Positions 8,088 through 17,100 of a stretch of 64,000 nucleotides of DNA are shown here, piece by piece (position 1 is the first letter of the stretch; each line of letters begins with the position of its first letter). Position numbers and translations under genes: made by a program. Source of the stretch: JBMOMT01 sp049324835 (lineage in GTDB: Bacteria; Chloroflexota; Anaerolineae; CAYNKW01); NCBI GenBank assembly GCA_049324835.1, contig JBMOMT010000064.1, forward strand, positions 124,001-188,000, written 5' to 3'. The notes under the pieces were generated by a model that saw only the letters and a list, made by a program, of their open reading frames with translations, was not told the DNA's origin and did not search any database.

Positions 8088-9245
8088 ATGAAACGTAGAA
8101 CCCAATTCCTGATCGGCCTGGCAATTCTGGCCCTGATCGTGGCCGGCGGGGCGTTGCTGTTGCCCCGCCAGGAACGAGAGGTTCAGGCCCGCCTGATCGC
8201 GCTGCCGGCCGAGGCCGCCGGCTTTGCCCGCGCCGACGGGCCACGGCCCCTCCGCTTCCCAGCCGATCACGGCCCGCACCCCGATTACCAGACCGAGTGG
8301 TGGTACTATACCGGCAACCTGGAAACCACCGACCGGCGTCACCTGGGTTATCAACTCACCTTCTTCCGGCGCGCCCTGATACCGGTCGAGCAGCAAAAGC
8401 CGCGCGCCTCCGGCTGGGCCACAGCGCAGGTTTACATGGCTCATTTCGCCCTGACCGATGTCGCTGCCAAAAACTTTGGCGCCTTCGAGCGCTTTTCGCG
8501 GGGCGCGGCCGGGCTCGCCGGGGCGCAGGCAGCGCCGTTCAACATCTGGCTGGAAGACTGGCAGGTGCAAGAAACCGAACCGGGCATTTACCGGCTCTAC
8601 GCCGCCGTCGATGGCCTGACGCTGGATTTGTACCTGGTCGACGAAAAAGGGCCGGTGTTGCAGGGCGACCGGGGCTACAGCCAGAAAGGCCCAGACCCGG
8701 GCAACGCCTCGTACTATTACAGCCACAGCCGGCTGCTCTCCTCCGGCAGGGTGCAGATCGACGGCGCTGTGTTTGAGGTCAGCGGTTCGAGCTGGATGGA
8801 TCACGAGTTCAGCACCAGCGCCCTGTCTCCGGATCAGGTGGGCTGGGACTGGTTTGCCCTTCAACTGGACGACGGCAGCGAGTTGATGGTCTTTCACATC
8901 CGCCGCGCCGATGGCAGTCTCGATCCCTTCTCCGCCGGCACGTTGATCCAGGCCGATGGCACAACCCATCACCTGGGCCACCGCGACTATACCATTCGTG
9001 TCGAGGACACGTGGCGCAGCCCACACTCTGGCGCTGTTTACCCGGCCCGGTGGTCGATCTCGCTGCCCGCCCTCGATTTAGACATCCAGGTCGTACCGCA
9101 TCTGAGCGATCAAGAATTGAACGTTTCGTACACCTATTGGGAAGGGGCCGTGTTTATCAGCGGCGCGCACGCCGGACGGCCCGTTTCCGGGGATGGTTAC
9201 GTGGAACTGACCGGCTACGCCGGTTCGATGCAGGGTCAATTCTGA
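8088..9245 (+). CDS. AttH / CrtC-type lipocalin-like protein
   Basis: 385-residue protein of the AttH/carotenoid 1,2-hydratase (CrtC, lipocalin-like) family. A single N-terminal membrane anchor (residues 8-26) is followed by the hallmark YQTEWWYYTGNL and, in the second lipocalin-like half, GSSWMDHEFSTSALSP and GWDWFALQLDDGSELM. In AttEFGH systems this is the fourth component, presumed to bind a hydrophobic cargo on the outer face. Real carotenoid hydratase activity is unlikely because no carotenoid genes are near. The ATG at 8088 is preceded by GGAAAGGA. It closes the three-gene unit 37 bases after the permease. Confidence 0.88.
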   Translation: MKRRTQFLIGLAILALIVAGGALLLPRQEREVQARLIALPAEAAGFARADGPRPLRFPADHGPHPDYQTEWWYYTGNLETTDRRHLGYQLTFFRRALIPVEQQKPRASGWATAQVYMAHFALTDVAAKNFGAFERFSRGAAGLAGAQAAPFNIWLEDWQVQETEPGIYRLYAAVDGLTLDLYLVDEKGPVLQGDRGYSQKGPDPGNASYYYSHSRLLSSGRVQIDGAVFEVSGSSWMDHEFSTSALSPDQVGWDWFALQLDDGSELMVFHIRRADGSLDPFSAGTLIQADGTTHHLGHRDYTIRVEDTWRSPHSGAVYPARWSISLPALDLDIQVVPHLSDQELNVSYTYWEGAVFISGAHAGRPVSGDGYVELTGYAGSMQGQF

Positions 9246-9280
9246 CACGGTCACAATCCGCCTCTCAAAGGAGCTGTTGC

Positions 9281-9844
9281 ATGACACTCTCGAAACTGCT
9301 GCAGGGCCACCAGGTTCGCCTCGACGCCCTGTCCAAGAACGATCTACCCACCCTTGTCGCCTGGTATCGCGACACCGAATTTCTGCGTTTTTGGGACTCA
9401 CGCCCCGCCAGTCCTAAAAACGAAACCGAGCTGAGCAAAATACTGGAAGAGTCGGCTAACGACAAAAACATCTTTGCCTTTGCCGTGCGCCCCGTGAACA
9501 GCGGTGAACTGCTGGGCTATATCGAAATCGACGACATCGACTGGCCACACGATGCCGCAGGCATCGGCATTGGCTTTGGCGATCCAGCCCATTGGGGACG
9601 AGGATACGGCTACGAGGCCTCACAACTGGCGCTGGCCTTTGCCTTCCACGAGCTGAACCTGCACCGCCTGACAGCCACTGTTTTCAGTTACAATGCCCGT
9701 TCGGTGGCGCTGTTCGAAAAGCTGGGCTTCACACGCGAGGGGGTTTTCCGCGAGCGATTACAGCGCGATGGTCAGCGCTTCGACATGTACCTCTATGGCC
9801 TGCTGCGCCACGAGTGGCACCGGAACGACAGAACGGACGGCTAA
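9281..9844 (+). CDS. GNAT N-acetyltransferase (RimJ/RimL type)
   Basis: 187-residue GNAT acetyltransferase. The acetyl-CoA-binding region is visible as GIGFGDPAHWGRGYGYEA, and the C-terminal part FSYNARSVALFEKLGFTREG is typical of the RimJ/RimL/SpeG group that acetylates amino groups of proteins, polyamines or antibiotics. The specific acceptor cannot be told. ATG 9281 is preceded by AAAGGAG at 9267-9273; open sequence upstream in the same frame lies inside the AttH gene and shows no homology. The next gene follows after 32 bases, so the two may share a transcript. Confidence 0.88.
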   Translation: MTLSKLLQGHQVRLDALSKNDLPTLVAWYRDTEFLRFWDSRPASPKNETELSKILEESANDKNIFAFAVRPVNSGELLGYIEIDDIDWPHDAAGIGIGFGDPAHWGRGYGYEASQLALAFAFHELNLHRLTATVFSYNARSVALFEKLGFTREGVFRERLQRDGQRFDMYLYGLLRHEWHRNDRTDG

Positions 9845-9876
9845 CAGCCCCGCCAACGTTTTCAGGAGAGACATCC

Positions 9877-10725
9877 ATGCAGCTCACCCGCCCCACGGCA
9901 GAGATTTTCCTGCCCGACGATCTGCCGGTCGAGCGCGCCCTGGCCCGCACGACGCATCTGGCCATCGCCGCCCACCCAGACGACATCGAGATCATGGCCT
10001 TGCCCGGCATTCTGGAGTGCTTCCAGCGGGTCGATAAATGGTTCTGCGGCGTGGTCGTCACCGATGGCAGCGGCTCGGCGCGGGCCGGCTTGTATCGAGA
10101 CTATAACAATGCCGAGATGCGAACCGTGCGGCGCAAAGAGCAGAAAAAAGCCGCCGTCGTGGGTGAATACACCGCGCAGGTGCTGCTCGATTACTCCAGC
10201 GACGCCGCCAAAGACCCGGCCGATCCATCGCCGACAAACGACATCACTGCGCTCCTGAAAGCGACCCAGCCGCAGGTGGTTTACACCCACAACCTGGCCG
10301 ATCGCCACGACACCCACGTGGCGGTGGCTCTCAGGGTCGTCGAAGCCATTCGCCGCCTGCCAGAAACGCAGCGCCCGCAGCACCTGTTAGGCTGCGAAGC
10401 CTGGCGCAGTCTCGACTGGATGGCTCAGGCCGATAAGGTTATTCTGGATTGTTCGGCCCACGAAAACCTCCAGGCCGCATTGGTGGGCGTCTTTGACTCG
10501 CAGATCGGCGGCGGCAAACGCTACGACCTGGCTGCCGCGGGCAGACGGCGAGCCAATGCCACCTACCAGCAGTCCCACCGGGCGGATCAGGTCAGCGGCA
10601 TGGTTTTGGCCATGGACCTGACCCCGCTCGTCACCAACACCGGAACGAACATCCAGAGTTATGTTCAGGCGCACATCACCCGCTTTGCCCAAGACGTCAT
10701 GGAACGGTTGGCCCGCTACACCTGA
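9877..10725 (+). CDS. PIG-L/LmbE-family deacetylase
   Basis: 282-residue zinc-dependent deacetylase of the PIG-L/LmbE family (N-acetylglucosaminyl-type amides). The metal site motif AAHPDDIE is near residue 33 and the second metal His motif is in HNLADRHDTHVAVAL. There is no signal peptide, so it is cytoplasmic. ATG 9877 has AGGAGAG just upstream. A second, more typical PIG-L protein is encoded at 56863-57732; the two are only distantly alike. Sugar-amide or thiol-glycoside substrates (mycothiol/bacillithiol-like) are possible but not shown. Confidence 0.87.
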   Translation: MQLTRPTAEIFLPDDLPVERALARTTHLAIAAHPDDIEIMALPGILECFQRVDKWFCGVVVTDGSGSARAGLYRDYNNAEMRTVRRKEQKKAAVVGEYTAQVLLDYSSDAAKDPADPSPTNDITALLKATQPQVVYTHNLADRHDTHVAVALRVVEAIRRLPETQRPQHLLGCEAWRSLDWMAQADKVILDCSAHENLQAALVGVFDSQIGGGKRYDLAAAGRRRANATYQQSHRADQVSGMVLAMDLTPLVTNTGTNIQSYVQAHITRFAQDVMERLARYT

Positions 10726-10776
10726 CCTGGCCCCTGGCGATTTTACGTGAATTTTACCCAACTCCGGTAGCATTTG

Positions 10777-10785
10777 TGTTATACT
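10777..10785 (+). promoter_or_regulatory. Extended -10 promoter ahead of the hybrid kinase
   Basis: TGT followed by TATACT (10780-10785) is an extended -10; no convincing -35 is seen. It lies about 50 bases after the PIG-L stop and 100 bases before the kinase ATG, so it would start a leader that runs into the hairpin at 10837-10872. The same TGTTATACT string occurs at the tRNA-Lys promoter. Confidence 0.55.
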
Positions 10786-10836
10786 AGGGGTGACTGCTCG
10801 GATGCAACTCGCTTCTCACACAAGAATACGGCCTTG

Positions 10837-10872
10837 GAGGGGACTGCCGTGGGCAGTCCCCTCTGCCTTTTT
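10837..10872 (+). terminator. Perfect terminator hairpin in the leader of the hybrid kinase
   Basis: GAGGGGACTGCC (10837-10848) and GGCAGTCCCCTC (10852-10863) form a perfect 12-bp stem with a GTG loop, followed by TGCC and TTTTT (10868-10872). It sits about 50 bases after the predicted transcription start and 15 bases before the kinase ATG. It is either an attenuator or the end of a short RNA of about 80 nt. It is too far from the PIG-L stop to be only that gene's terminator, but could serve both. Confidence 0.75.
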
Positions 10873-10886
10873 CCAGGCAGGCAAAA

Positions 10887-13520
10887 ATGGCGCACACTGC
10901 CAGACTCGAACAGACGATGACCGAAGACCTTTTACCTCAAAACAGAATGCACCTTTCCGGCAACCTTCCGCACCGGGTCTGTGACCCAAACAGTCACCAG
11001 ACGTCCGACGAGATACGACGACGCTACGAGTTTATCGTCAATGCCTCGGCGGAATTCATGACCCTCATCAACCGCAACTATGTCTATGAAGCGGTCAACG
11101 AGGCCTACTGCCAGGCGCACGGCATGCCGCGGCAGATGATTTTGGGCCAAACGGTGGCGCAGATATGGGGGGCAGAGAGATTCAGAGATGTCATCAAACC
11201 GCACCTGGATCGATGTTTTGCCGGCAACCAGGTGCGCTACCAGACCTGGTTCGAATTTGCCGATCTTGCCCTGCGTTGCATGGAGGTCATCTATTACCCC
11301 TACTACGGCGATGACCAAAATGTCAGCCATGTGGTCGTGATCACTCACGACATCACCGAGCAGGCCCAGGCCAAAGAATCGCTGCGCCAGGCCCACGAAA
11401 AATTAGAGGCGCGCGTGGAGGAACGCACACTCGAATTGGCCGCCGCCAACCGCGCCCAGACCCTACTCTCCCAGGCCAGCATGGGTTTGGTCGAGTTATC
11501 ACCCGATCAGGATCTTTACCGCTTCATCGGCGAGCAATTGCATCGTCTGAGCGACGACGCCATCGTGCTGGTCAACTCCTTCGACGCCGACGCACAAACC
11601 CTTTACGTCCGCTCTGTCGTGGGTCTGGACAAACAAGGTCGCCACCTGATCAGGCTCCTGGGCCGAGAGGCCACCGGCATGACGCTGCCGCTTCAAGACG
11701 AATCCAGACGGCGCTATCTGACCGCCGGGCGGCTGCAGCACGTGCCCGGCGGTCTGCACGAAATTTGCCTGGGCCTCCTGCCGGAGCGCATCTGCCGGGC
11801 CATTGAAAAAGCCCTGCACATCGGCGGCGTTTTTACCTCCGGTTTCATTCGCGGCGATCGACTCCTGGGCAGCGCCATCCTGCTGTCGCCCGAGCCGGGC
11901 GGGTTGAGAAATCGAGATTTGGTAGAAACTTTTATCAACCTGGCGTCGGTGGCCCTGCAACGTAAACAGTCGGAGGATGCCCTGCGCCTGAGCGAAGAGA
12001 AATATCGCGACCTGTTTGAACAATCCAGAGATGCCATCTATGTCACCTCTGAAGACGGCGACTTTTTGGATCTGAATCAGGCAGCGCTAGACCTCTTTGG
12101 CTGCACCTGGAATACCATTCGTAGCCTGAAAGCCCAAGATTTTTACATCGATCCGGCCGAGCGAAACAAATTTCAAAGGGCCATCACCCGGCAAAGATTC
12201 GTCAAAGACTATCCGGTCAGACTGCGTAAACCAGATGGCGCCGCCATGGAATGTCTCATCACCGCCAGCGTCCGCCACACCGATGACGGCAGGATTGTGG
12301 GGTATCAGGGCATCATCCGCGATCTCACCCAACAGAAACGGCTCGAAGAACGCCTGCGCCAGCAAGATCGAATGGCCGCTCTGGGACAGTTGGCCGGGGG
12401 CATTGCGCACGACTTTAACAACGTCCTGATGAGCATCATTCTCTACACCGAAACACTGCTGGACGAACCGGCCTTGCCCACCGAACTTGCTCAGGACATG
12501 CAGAGCATCCTCGACGATGCCCAGGATGCGAGCAAAATAGTGCAACAGATTCTGGATTTTAGCCGCCGTGCTCCTCTGGAAACCAGGTCGGTCGATCTGG
12601 CGGAACTCGTGCAAAAATTCGTCCAGATGATACGCCGCATCCTGCCCTCCTCCATCGACGTCTCGTGCCTCATCCAGGACGGCCCACACGTGGTCAACGC
12701 CGATGCCTCCCGTCTGCAACAGGCGCTGATGAACCTGACCGTCAATGCGCGAGACGCCATGCCAGACGGCGGCAAGTTACGCATCGGTCTGAGCCGCTTC
12801 ACCTTGGCGCCGGGTCAAACCTCGCCGGCCACCGAGATGCCGCCCGGAGAGTGGATCTGCCTGACCGTAACCGATACGGGTACCGGCATCGCACCCGATA
12901 TCCGGGCCCACATCTTTGAGCCCTTTTTCACCACCAAGTTCAAAGGAGAGGGCACCGGCCTCGGTCTGGCCCAGGTGTATGGCATCATCGCCCAACACGG
13001 CGGTTACATCGGCCTGGAAACAGAGGTGGGGAGCGGCGCGACCTTTTACCTCTATTTGCCGCCATATCAGACACAAGACGATCCGGCTCAGGCGCGCCCA
13101 ACCAGGCCGAAAGGCGCTGCCGTAACCGGCGCAGGCGAGACCATCCTGGTCGTCGAGGACGAGGCCAACGTGCGCCAATCGACGCAAAAGACGCTTGAAT
13201 CGTTGGGCTACCGGGTGCTGACTGCTGCCAATGGCCAACAGGCACTCCAGGTCTACCGTTCCACAGCCGGAATAAACCTGGTGCTGACCGATATGATGAT
13301 GCCAGAGATGAATGGGCAGCAACTCGTGGAGGAGCTGAGCAGAATAGCGCCCGATTGTCGCATCGTCGTCATGACCGGTTATGTCCTGTCCGACGACCTC
13401 CAACGGCTAAACCACGAGGCAAAATGGCGCATCGTTCCCAAACCCCTCGACACCAACGCTCTATCCCAGGCCATACGCCAGACCCTGGACGGCCAAAGGC
13501 CACAAAAGAAAGGAGCATAG
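10887..13520 (+). CDS. Hybrid sensor histidine kinase (PAS-GAF-PAS-HisKA-HATPase-REC)
   Basis: 877-residue soluble hybrid kinase without membrane segments. The order is PAS 1 (about 45-160), a short coiled coil (EKLEARVEERTLELAAANRAQ region), a GAF-like domain (about 205-365), PAS 2 (370-490), then HisKA with the phospho-acceptor His508 in GGIAHDFNN. HATPase_c follows with N-box NLTVNARDAMPDGG, G1 DTGTGIA, FEPFFTTK and GTGLGLAQVYGI. A C-terminal receiver has Asp802 in LVLTDMMMPEMNG. It senses an intracellular or diffusible signal, phosphorylates His508 and probably passes phosphate to its own receiver and to the single-domain regulator immediately downstream. ATG 10887 is used; ATG 10917 is an alternative. 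Confidence 0.92.
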   Translation: MAHTARLEQTMTEDLLPQNRMHLSGNLPHRVCDPNSHQTSDEIRRRYEFIVNASAEFMTLINRNYVYEAVNEAYCQAHGMPRQMILGQTVAQIWGAERFRDVIKPHLDRCFAGNQVRYQTWFEFADLALRCMEVIYYPYYGDDQNVSHVVVITHDITEQAQAKESLRQAHEKLEARVEERTLELAAANRAQTLLSQASMGLVELSPDQDLYRFIGEQLHRLSDDAIVLVNSFDADAQTLYVRSVVGLDKQGRHLIRLLGREATGMTLPLQDESRRRYLTAGRLQHVPGGLHEICLGLLPERICRAIEKALHIGGVFTSGFIRGDRLLGSAILLSPEPGGLRNRDLVETFINLASVALQRKQSEDALRLSEEKYRDLFEQSRDAIYVTSEDGDFLDLNQAALDLFGCTWNTIRSLKAQDFYIDPAERNKFQRAITRQRFVKDYPVRLRKPDGAAMECLITASVRHTDDGRIVGYQGIIRDLTQQKRLEERLRQQDRMAALGQLAGGIAHDFNNVLMSIILYTETLLDEPALPTELAQDMQSILDDAQDASKIVQQILDFSRRAPLETRSVDLAELVQKFVQMIRRILPSSIDVSCLIQDGPHVVNADASRLQQALMNLTVNARDAMPDGGKLRIGLSRFTLAPGQTSPATEMPPGEWICLTVTDTGTGIAPDIRAHIFEPFFTTKFKGEGTGLGLAQVYGIIAQHGGYIGLETEVGSGATFYLYLPPYQTQDDPAQARPTRPKGAAVTGAGETILVVEDEANVRQSTQKTLESLGYRVLTAANGQQALQVYRSTAGINLVLTDMMMPEMNGQQLVEELSRIAPDCRIVVMTGYVLSDDLQRLNHEAKWRIVPKPLDTNALSQAIRQTLDGQRPQKKGA

Positions 13521-13521
13521 A

Positions 13522-13950
13522 GTGGCGCAGCCACAGATTCTGGTGATCGACGACAACCGACGCACCGTAAAAGCGCTGGAATACGTCCTGAAAAAGAACG
13601 GTTTCGAGGTCCTCACTGCCTTCAATGGACCGGCCGGGCTGAGAATAGCGCGCGAACAAAAGCCCAACCTGATCATCCTGGATATCATGATGCCGGTCAT
13701 GGACGGTTACGAAGTCTGCCGGCGATTGAAGCAAGACCCGGAAACAGAACACATCGCGGTATTGATGCTCACCGGCCGGGGCCGGCTGGATGGCTCAGAC
13801 GTCACCAGCCACCTGTTGCACTTGCGCACCCAGGAACAGATGGAGGGGTATGCGGCCGGCGCTCTGGAATTCCTCAGCAAACCTATCGGCCCCAAAGAGT
13901 TGATCAAACATATCAAAGCCCTTCTCTGGACCGATGGCCTCGCAGGTTAA
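13522..13950 (+). CDS. Single-domain response regulator
   Basis: 142-residue stand-alone receiver (CheY-like) domain: acidic pair in ILVIDDN, phospho-acceptor Asp54 in LIILDIMMPVMDGYEV, conserved Thr in LMLTGRG and Lys in FLSKPIG. An unusual insert of about 18 residues lies between the Thr and Lys motifs. There is no output domain, so it signals by protein contact or acts as a phosphate relay. GTG 13522 starts directly after the kinase stop, with AAAGGAG upstream, so the pair is co-transcribed. Confidence 0.88.
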   Translation: MAQPQILVIDDNRRTVKALEYVLKKNGFEVLTAFNGPAGLRIAREQKPNLIILDIMMPVMDGYEVCRRLKQDPETEHIAVLMLTGRGRLDGSDVTSHLLHLRTQEQMEGYAAGALEFLSKPIGPKELIKHIKALLWTDGLAG

Positions 13951-13960
13951 AACCCTCTCC

Positions 13961-14005
13961 TAACCAAGAAAAAAAGGCCTTGTGTCCTGGTGCCTTGGTG
14001 GTGTA
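13961..14005. repeat. Short palindromic intergenic repeat, copy A
   Basis: The convergent gap between the response regulator and the flavoprotein holds ACCAAG (13963-13968) pairing with CTTGGT (13994-13999), with the right arm TTGTGTCCTGGTGCCTTGG then TGGTG. The same right-arm pattern recurs at 34911-34936, and a related arm occurs near 24178-24187. It may act as a bidirectional terminator. Confidence 0.5.
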
Positions 14006-14047
14006 TTTTCTTGCCAGACGTGCAAGGATTTAAGATACGAACTCTGG

Positions 14048-15289
14048 TCAGAAACCGGCCGCCGATCGGCCCGCCAGCCAACCGGTAGAAAAGGCCGCCT
14101 GCAAGTTATAGCCCCCGGTATCAGCATCCACATCCAACACCTCGCCAGCGAAATAAAGCCCGGCCACCAGACGCGATGCCATACTGCGTGAATCGACCTG
14201 GCGCGTGTCCACGCCGCCAGCGGTGATGATGGCCTCGTTCCAGGAACGATGACCGCTCACCTCGAAGCGAAAATCTTTCAGCCAGGCCCGCAGCCGTCGC
14301 CGTTCCTGCGCCGAAATCTGATGCCCCACCCGATCGGGAGAAATGCCCGTCAACTCGATGCACACCGGGATCAGTTTGCCGGGCAGCAGCGACTTGAGCA
14401 GCGTGTGGAACTGGCGTTTGCCGTTCAGATCGAAATCGCGCAGCAGACGGGCATCCAGCCGGGATTCGTCGAGCGCCGGCTTCAGGTCGATGCTCAACGC
14501 CACCCGTTGACCCAGACGCAACGCATCAACGGCCTGTCGACTCAACGAGAGCACGATCGGGCCAGACAACCCAAAATGGGTGAACAACATTTCTCCAAAA
14601 GCCTCTGCCTGTAACTTTCCATCGACCAACAGGCGCACAGTCACGTTGCGCAGGCTCAGACCCTGCAACCTGGGGGCCACGTCGCCGGCTGTCTCCAGCG
14701 GCACCAACGCCGGTCGAACAGGCGCAATGCCATGCCCCACCGAGCCGGCCAGGCGATAACCATCGCCGGTGGAGCCCGTGCCGGGATACGACGCCCCACC
14801 CGTGGCGACGATCACCGCATCGGAGTGAAAAGCGCGTCCGGCGACCACTGCCCCTATCACGCCCCCGCCTTCAACCAGCAGACGTTCCACCGGCGAGCGG
14901 GTGTACACCGTCACCCCGGCCTCGTGCACCCAGCGCAACAGCGCCTCCACCACCTCCGTGGCCCGATCGCTGGCAGGAAAGACGCGCCCTCCCCGCTCGG
15001 TGACGGTGCTGACGCCCAGCTTGTCGAAAAAGGCCAGCAGATCGGCGGCAAAGAATCGAGAAAACGCCTGCCACAAAAACCGCCCGTTTTCACCAAAATG
15101 GGTGATAAAGTCTGGCAGCGGAGCGACGTTGGTCAGATTACAGCGCCCCTTGCCGGTGATGCCCAGTTTGCGGCCTGGACGTGGCATCTTTTCCAGCAGC
15201 AGTGTTTCCGCGCCCATCTGCGCTGCCTGCCCGGCGGCCATGAGACCGGCCGCCCCCCCACCGACGACCAGCACACGCCGTGTGGTCAC
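14048..15289 (-). CDS. HI0933/BaiN-family FAD-dependent oxidoreductase
   Basis: 413-residue flavoprotein of the HI0933/YhiN family. The N-terminal dinucleotide-binding motif is VLVVGGGAAGLMAAGQAA, and the family signature is PGRKLGITGKGRCNLTN. A later GYNLQAAFSTGWLAG completes the FAD site near the C-terminus. Members reduce or oxidise unknown small molecules; one is linked to bile-acid-type steroid reduction, which cannot be assumed here. GTG 15289 is chosen because GGGGAGAGG lies just upstream and it overlaps the stop of the preceding MBL gene (GTGA); a GTG at 15310 would add seven residues. It is the last gene of the long minus-strand run. Confidence 0.87.
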   Translation of the reverse strand: MTTRRVLVVGGGAAGLMAAGQAAQMGAETLLLEKMPRPGRKLGITGKGRCNLTNVAPLPDFITHFGENGRFLWQAFSRFFAADLLAFFDKLGVSTVTERGGRVFPASDRATEVVEALLRWVHEAGVTVYTRSPVERLLVEGGGVIGAVVAGRAFHSDAVIVATGGASYPGTGSTGDGYRLAGSVGHGIAPVRPALVPLETAGDVAPRLQGLSLRNVTVRLLVDGKLQAEAFGEMLFTHFGLSGPIVLSLSRQAVDALRLGQRVALSIDLKPALDESRLDARLLRDFDLNGKRQFHTLLKSLLPGKLIPVCIELTGISPDRVGHQISAQERRRLRAWLKDFRFEVSGHRSWNEAIITAGGVDTRQVDSRSMASRLVAGLYFAGEVLDVDADTGGYNLQAAFSTGWLAGRSAAGF

Positions 15290-15981
15290 GTCGCCTCTCC
15301 CCTGCTCCACGGAAAGCGCCGCCAGATGGCCTCCGGCTCAAAAGGCCCACCGTGAGCCGGCCAGACGCACGTTGGCGCCAGCTCCATGACCTTTTTGATG
15401 CTCTGCCTGAGCCGGGCCATGTCATCGGCAAAGAGCGGATACGACGGACGTCGCCATAACAGGCTGCCCATGAGCAGATCGCCCACCATCACCTGACCAT
15501 CAGCCAGCGCCACCGATATGGAGCCGGGCGTGTGCCCCGGTGTAGGTATCACCCTGGCAGCCACACCATAACCAGCCAGGTCTGTCTCACCTTCAAGAAG
15601 AATATCCGGCTCGACGGCTGGGGGTGTGGCACTTTTTTGCAGCCAGAACAGCCACGACGCCAGCCGCCCAACCAGACCCACCGGCCGCAGGGCAATGTTC
15701 GCTCCCTGGCGCAACAACTCGACATCGCCGCGATGCATGGCAATCGGCGCGCCGGTCAACGCCCTCAACTCCCCGGCGCTGCCGGCGTGATCGACGTGAC
15801 CGTGCGTCAAAAGAAGCAGGGAAACATCGCTGCCAGACAGGCCCTGTTCCGCCAGCCCGGCGAGAATGGCCGCTGCGTGGCCCGGCTGGCCGGTATCCAC
15901 CAGCACCGTCTGTTTACCTCTCAGGAGAAACACCCGGACCATGCCCAGAGAGAGCGGCACAACGGTCGCAGAATCGTTCAT
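15286..15981 (-). CDS. Metallo-beta-lactamase-fold hydrolase
   Basis: 231-residue MBL-fold hydrolase. The metal motif is LLLTHGHVDHAG; later His ligands occur in VIPTPGHTPGSISV and in the C-terminal WPAHGGPFEP. This is the glyoxalase II / quorum-lactonase-like branch, with a thioester, lactone or phosphodiester substrate. ATG 15981 has GGGAGG about eight bases upstream; GTG 15984 is possible. It lies 18 bases after truD and overlaps the flavoprotein gene, so it is co-transcribed. Confidence 0.87.
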   Translation of the reverse strand: MNDSATVVPLSLGMVRVFLLRGKQTVLVDTGQPGHAAAILAGLAEQGLSGSDVSLLLLTHGHVDHAGSAGELRALTGAPIAMHRGDVELLRQGANIALRPVGLVGRLASWLFWLQKSATPPAVEPDILLEGETDLAGYGVAARVIPTPGHTPGSISVALADGQVMVGDLLMGSLLWRRPSYPLFADDMARLRQSIKKVMELAPTCVWPAHGGPFEPEAIWRRFPWSRGEAT

Positions 15982-16002
15982 CACCCAGCCTCCCCCATAC
16001 CG

Positions 16003-17091
16003 TCACTCTTCTGGCAAAACGGTCACCGCCCCTTTGATAAACTCTCGCAGCACGGTGGTGGCATAGGCCCCTTTGGGCAGCGCCAGCTCGATCGACACCC
16101 CTTCCGGATGCGGATCGAGCGCCAGTCGCCAGGGAAATAGACGCGCCGCCCGACGGCTACCCTCCAGCCGCGCACGTCCGAGCATGTCCGGCGTCAGGTC
16201 TGCCGCAGACAACACAGCCTGCTCCAGCGTGCCCGGCTGGCCCTCTGCCCGGCGCATTCGACTGCCATAGATCGGGCCGGTATAAGTGATCTCCCGGCGC
16301 TCGAAGCGTGGCTCCTCCAGGCTGAGGTCGAGCACGTCGAAAAGGCCGCCGGTATCGAGTTTTTTGGCCACATCGCCGATCAGTAGCTGCTCGAACCAGC
16401 CCTGCTGGATACGCGCTGCCAGATAGGCATTGAACAACGCCGATTGGTAAGCCGCGAGCAGAAATCGCTTCACCCACCGTTCGTGAGGCCCACGGCCAAA
16501 TAACACCTGGCGCCCTCGCAACGCATTATCGGCCTGCAGGCCAAAACGCTGCGCGCCGTAATAGTTGGGCACACCGTGCCGCTCCAGTTCTTGGGCAATG
16601 AGCTTTGCCATGGCCAGCGCATTTGGATTGGGGTACAAAATCACTATGCGAAAGATATTGCCCAGCAGATGGCCGGCCCGCAATTTGTTGCGATGGCGAC
16701 GCACCCACTCGATCTCGACCGGCAGGGCGTCCTGGATGCGCTGCTTTACCTGCCCTTCATCGGCCCTGGGCAGCAGCAGCGACAAGACCTGTGTCGCCCG
16801 AGCCTGTTTATCCTTCAGCCCGGCGCAACCCACATCCACCTCTCGCAGGCCAAACAAATCCGCCAACCGCCGTTGAAGGTCGCGCGTTGTCCAGCCCTCG
16901 CGCGTCAGACAGACATAGACGTGATCGCCCTCACCCGCCGGTTCGTACAGCGGCATCTCTTGGACGACAAAATGGGCCGGCGTGGCCTTGATCTGGCCGC
17001 CGATGCCCGGCAGTTCTGGCGTGATGAACGGCAGCGCGCTTACAGGCTGGGTGATAAACGATTCGAGCCAGCGGCGATCCAGATCGTCCAT
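16003..17091 (-). CDS. truD: tRNA pseudouridine-13 synthase TruD
   Basis: 362-residue TruD-family pseudouridine synthase, which makes pseudouridine at position 13 of tRNA. The catalytic Asp94 is in AGLKDKQARATQ, and the family motif NYYGAQRFG is present in the second half. Length and order (catalytic region split by the TRUD insertion domain) are normal for bacteria. ATG 17091 lies nine bases after the C45 hydrolase stop, with no strong Shine-Dalgarno, suggesting translation coupled to the upstream gene. There is no functional link to its neighbours beyond sharing a transcript. Confidence 0.93.
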   Translation of the reverse strand: MDDLDRRWLESFITQPVSALPFITPELPGIGGQIKATPAHFVVQEMPLYEPAGEGDHVYVCLTREGWTTRDLQRRLADLFGLREVDVGCAGLKDKQARATQVLSLLLPRADEGQVKQRIQDALPVEIEWVRRHRNKLRAGHLLGNIFRIVILYPNPNALAMAKLIAQELERHGVPNYYGAQRFGLQADNALRGRQVLFGRGPHERWVKRFLLAAYQSALFNAYLAARIQQGWFEQLLIGDVAKKLDTGGLFDVLDLSLEEPRFERREITYTGPIYGSRMRRAEGQPGTLEQAVLSAADLTPDMLGRARLEGSRRAARLFPWRLALDPHPEGVSIELALPKGAYATTVLREFIKGAVTVLPEE

Positions 17092-17100
17092 TTTGGGCCA

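Noticed and set aside
14732..15355. Long plus-strand frames opposite the flavoprotein gene and, similarly, opposite truD and the SHMT-GcvT genes
   Set aside because: They are antisense shadows with Arg/Pro/His-rich composition and no domain signatures, while the minus strand carries clear families.
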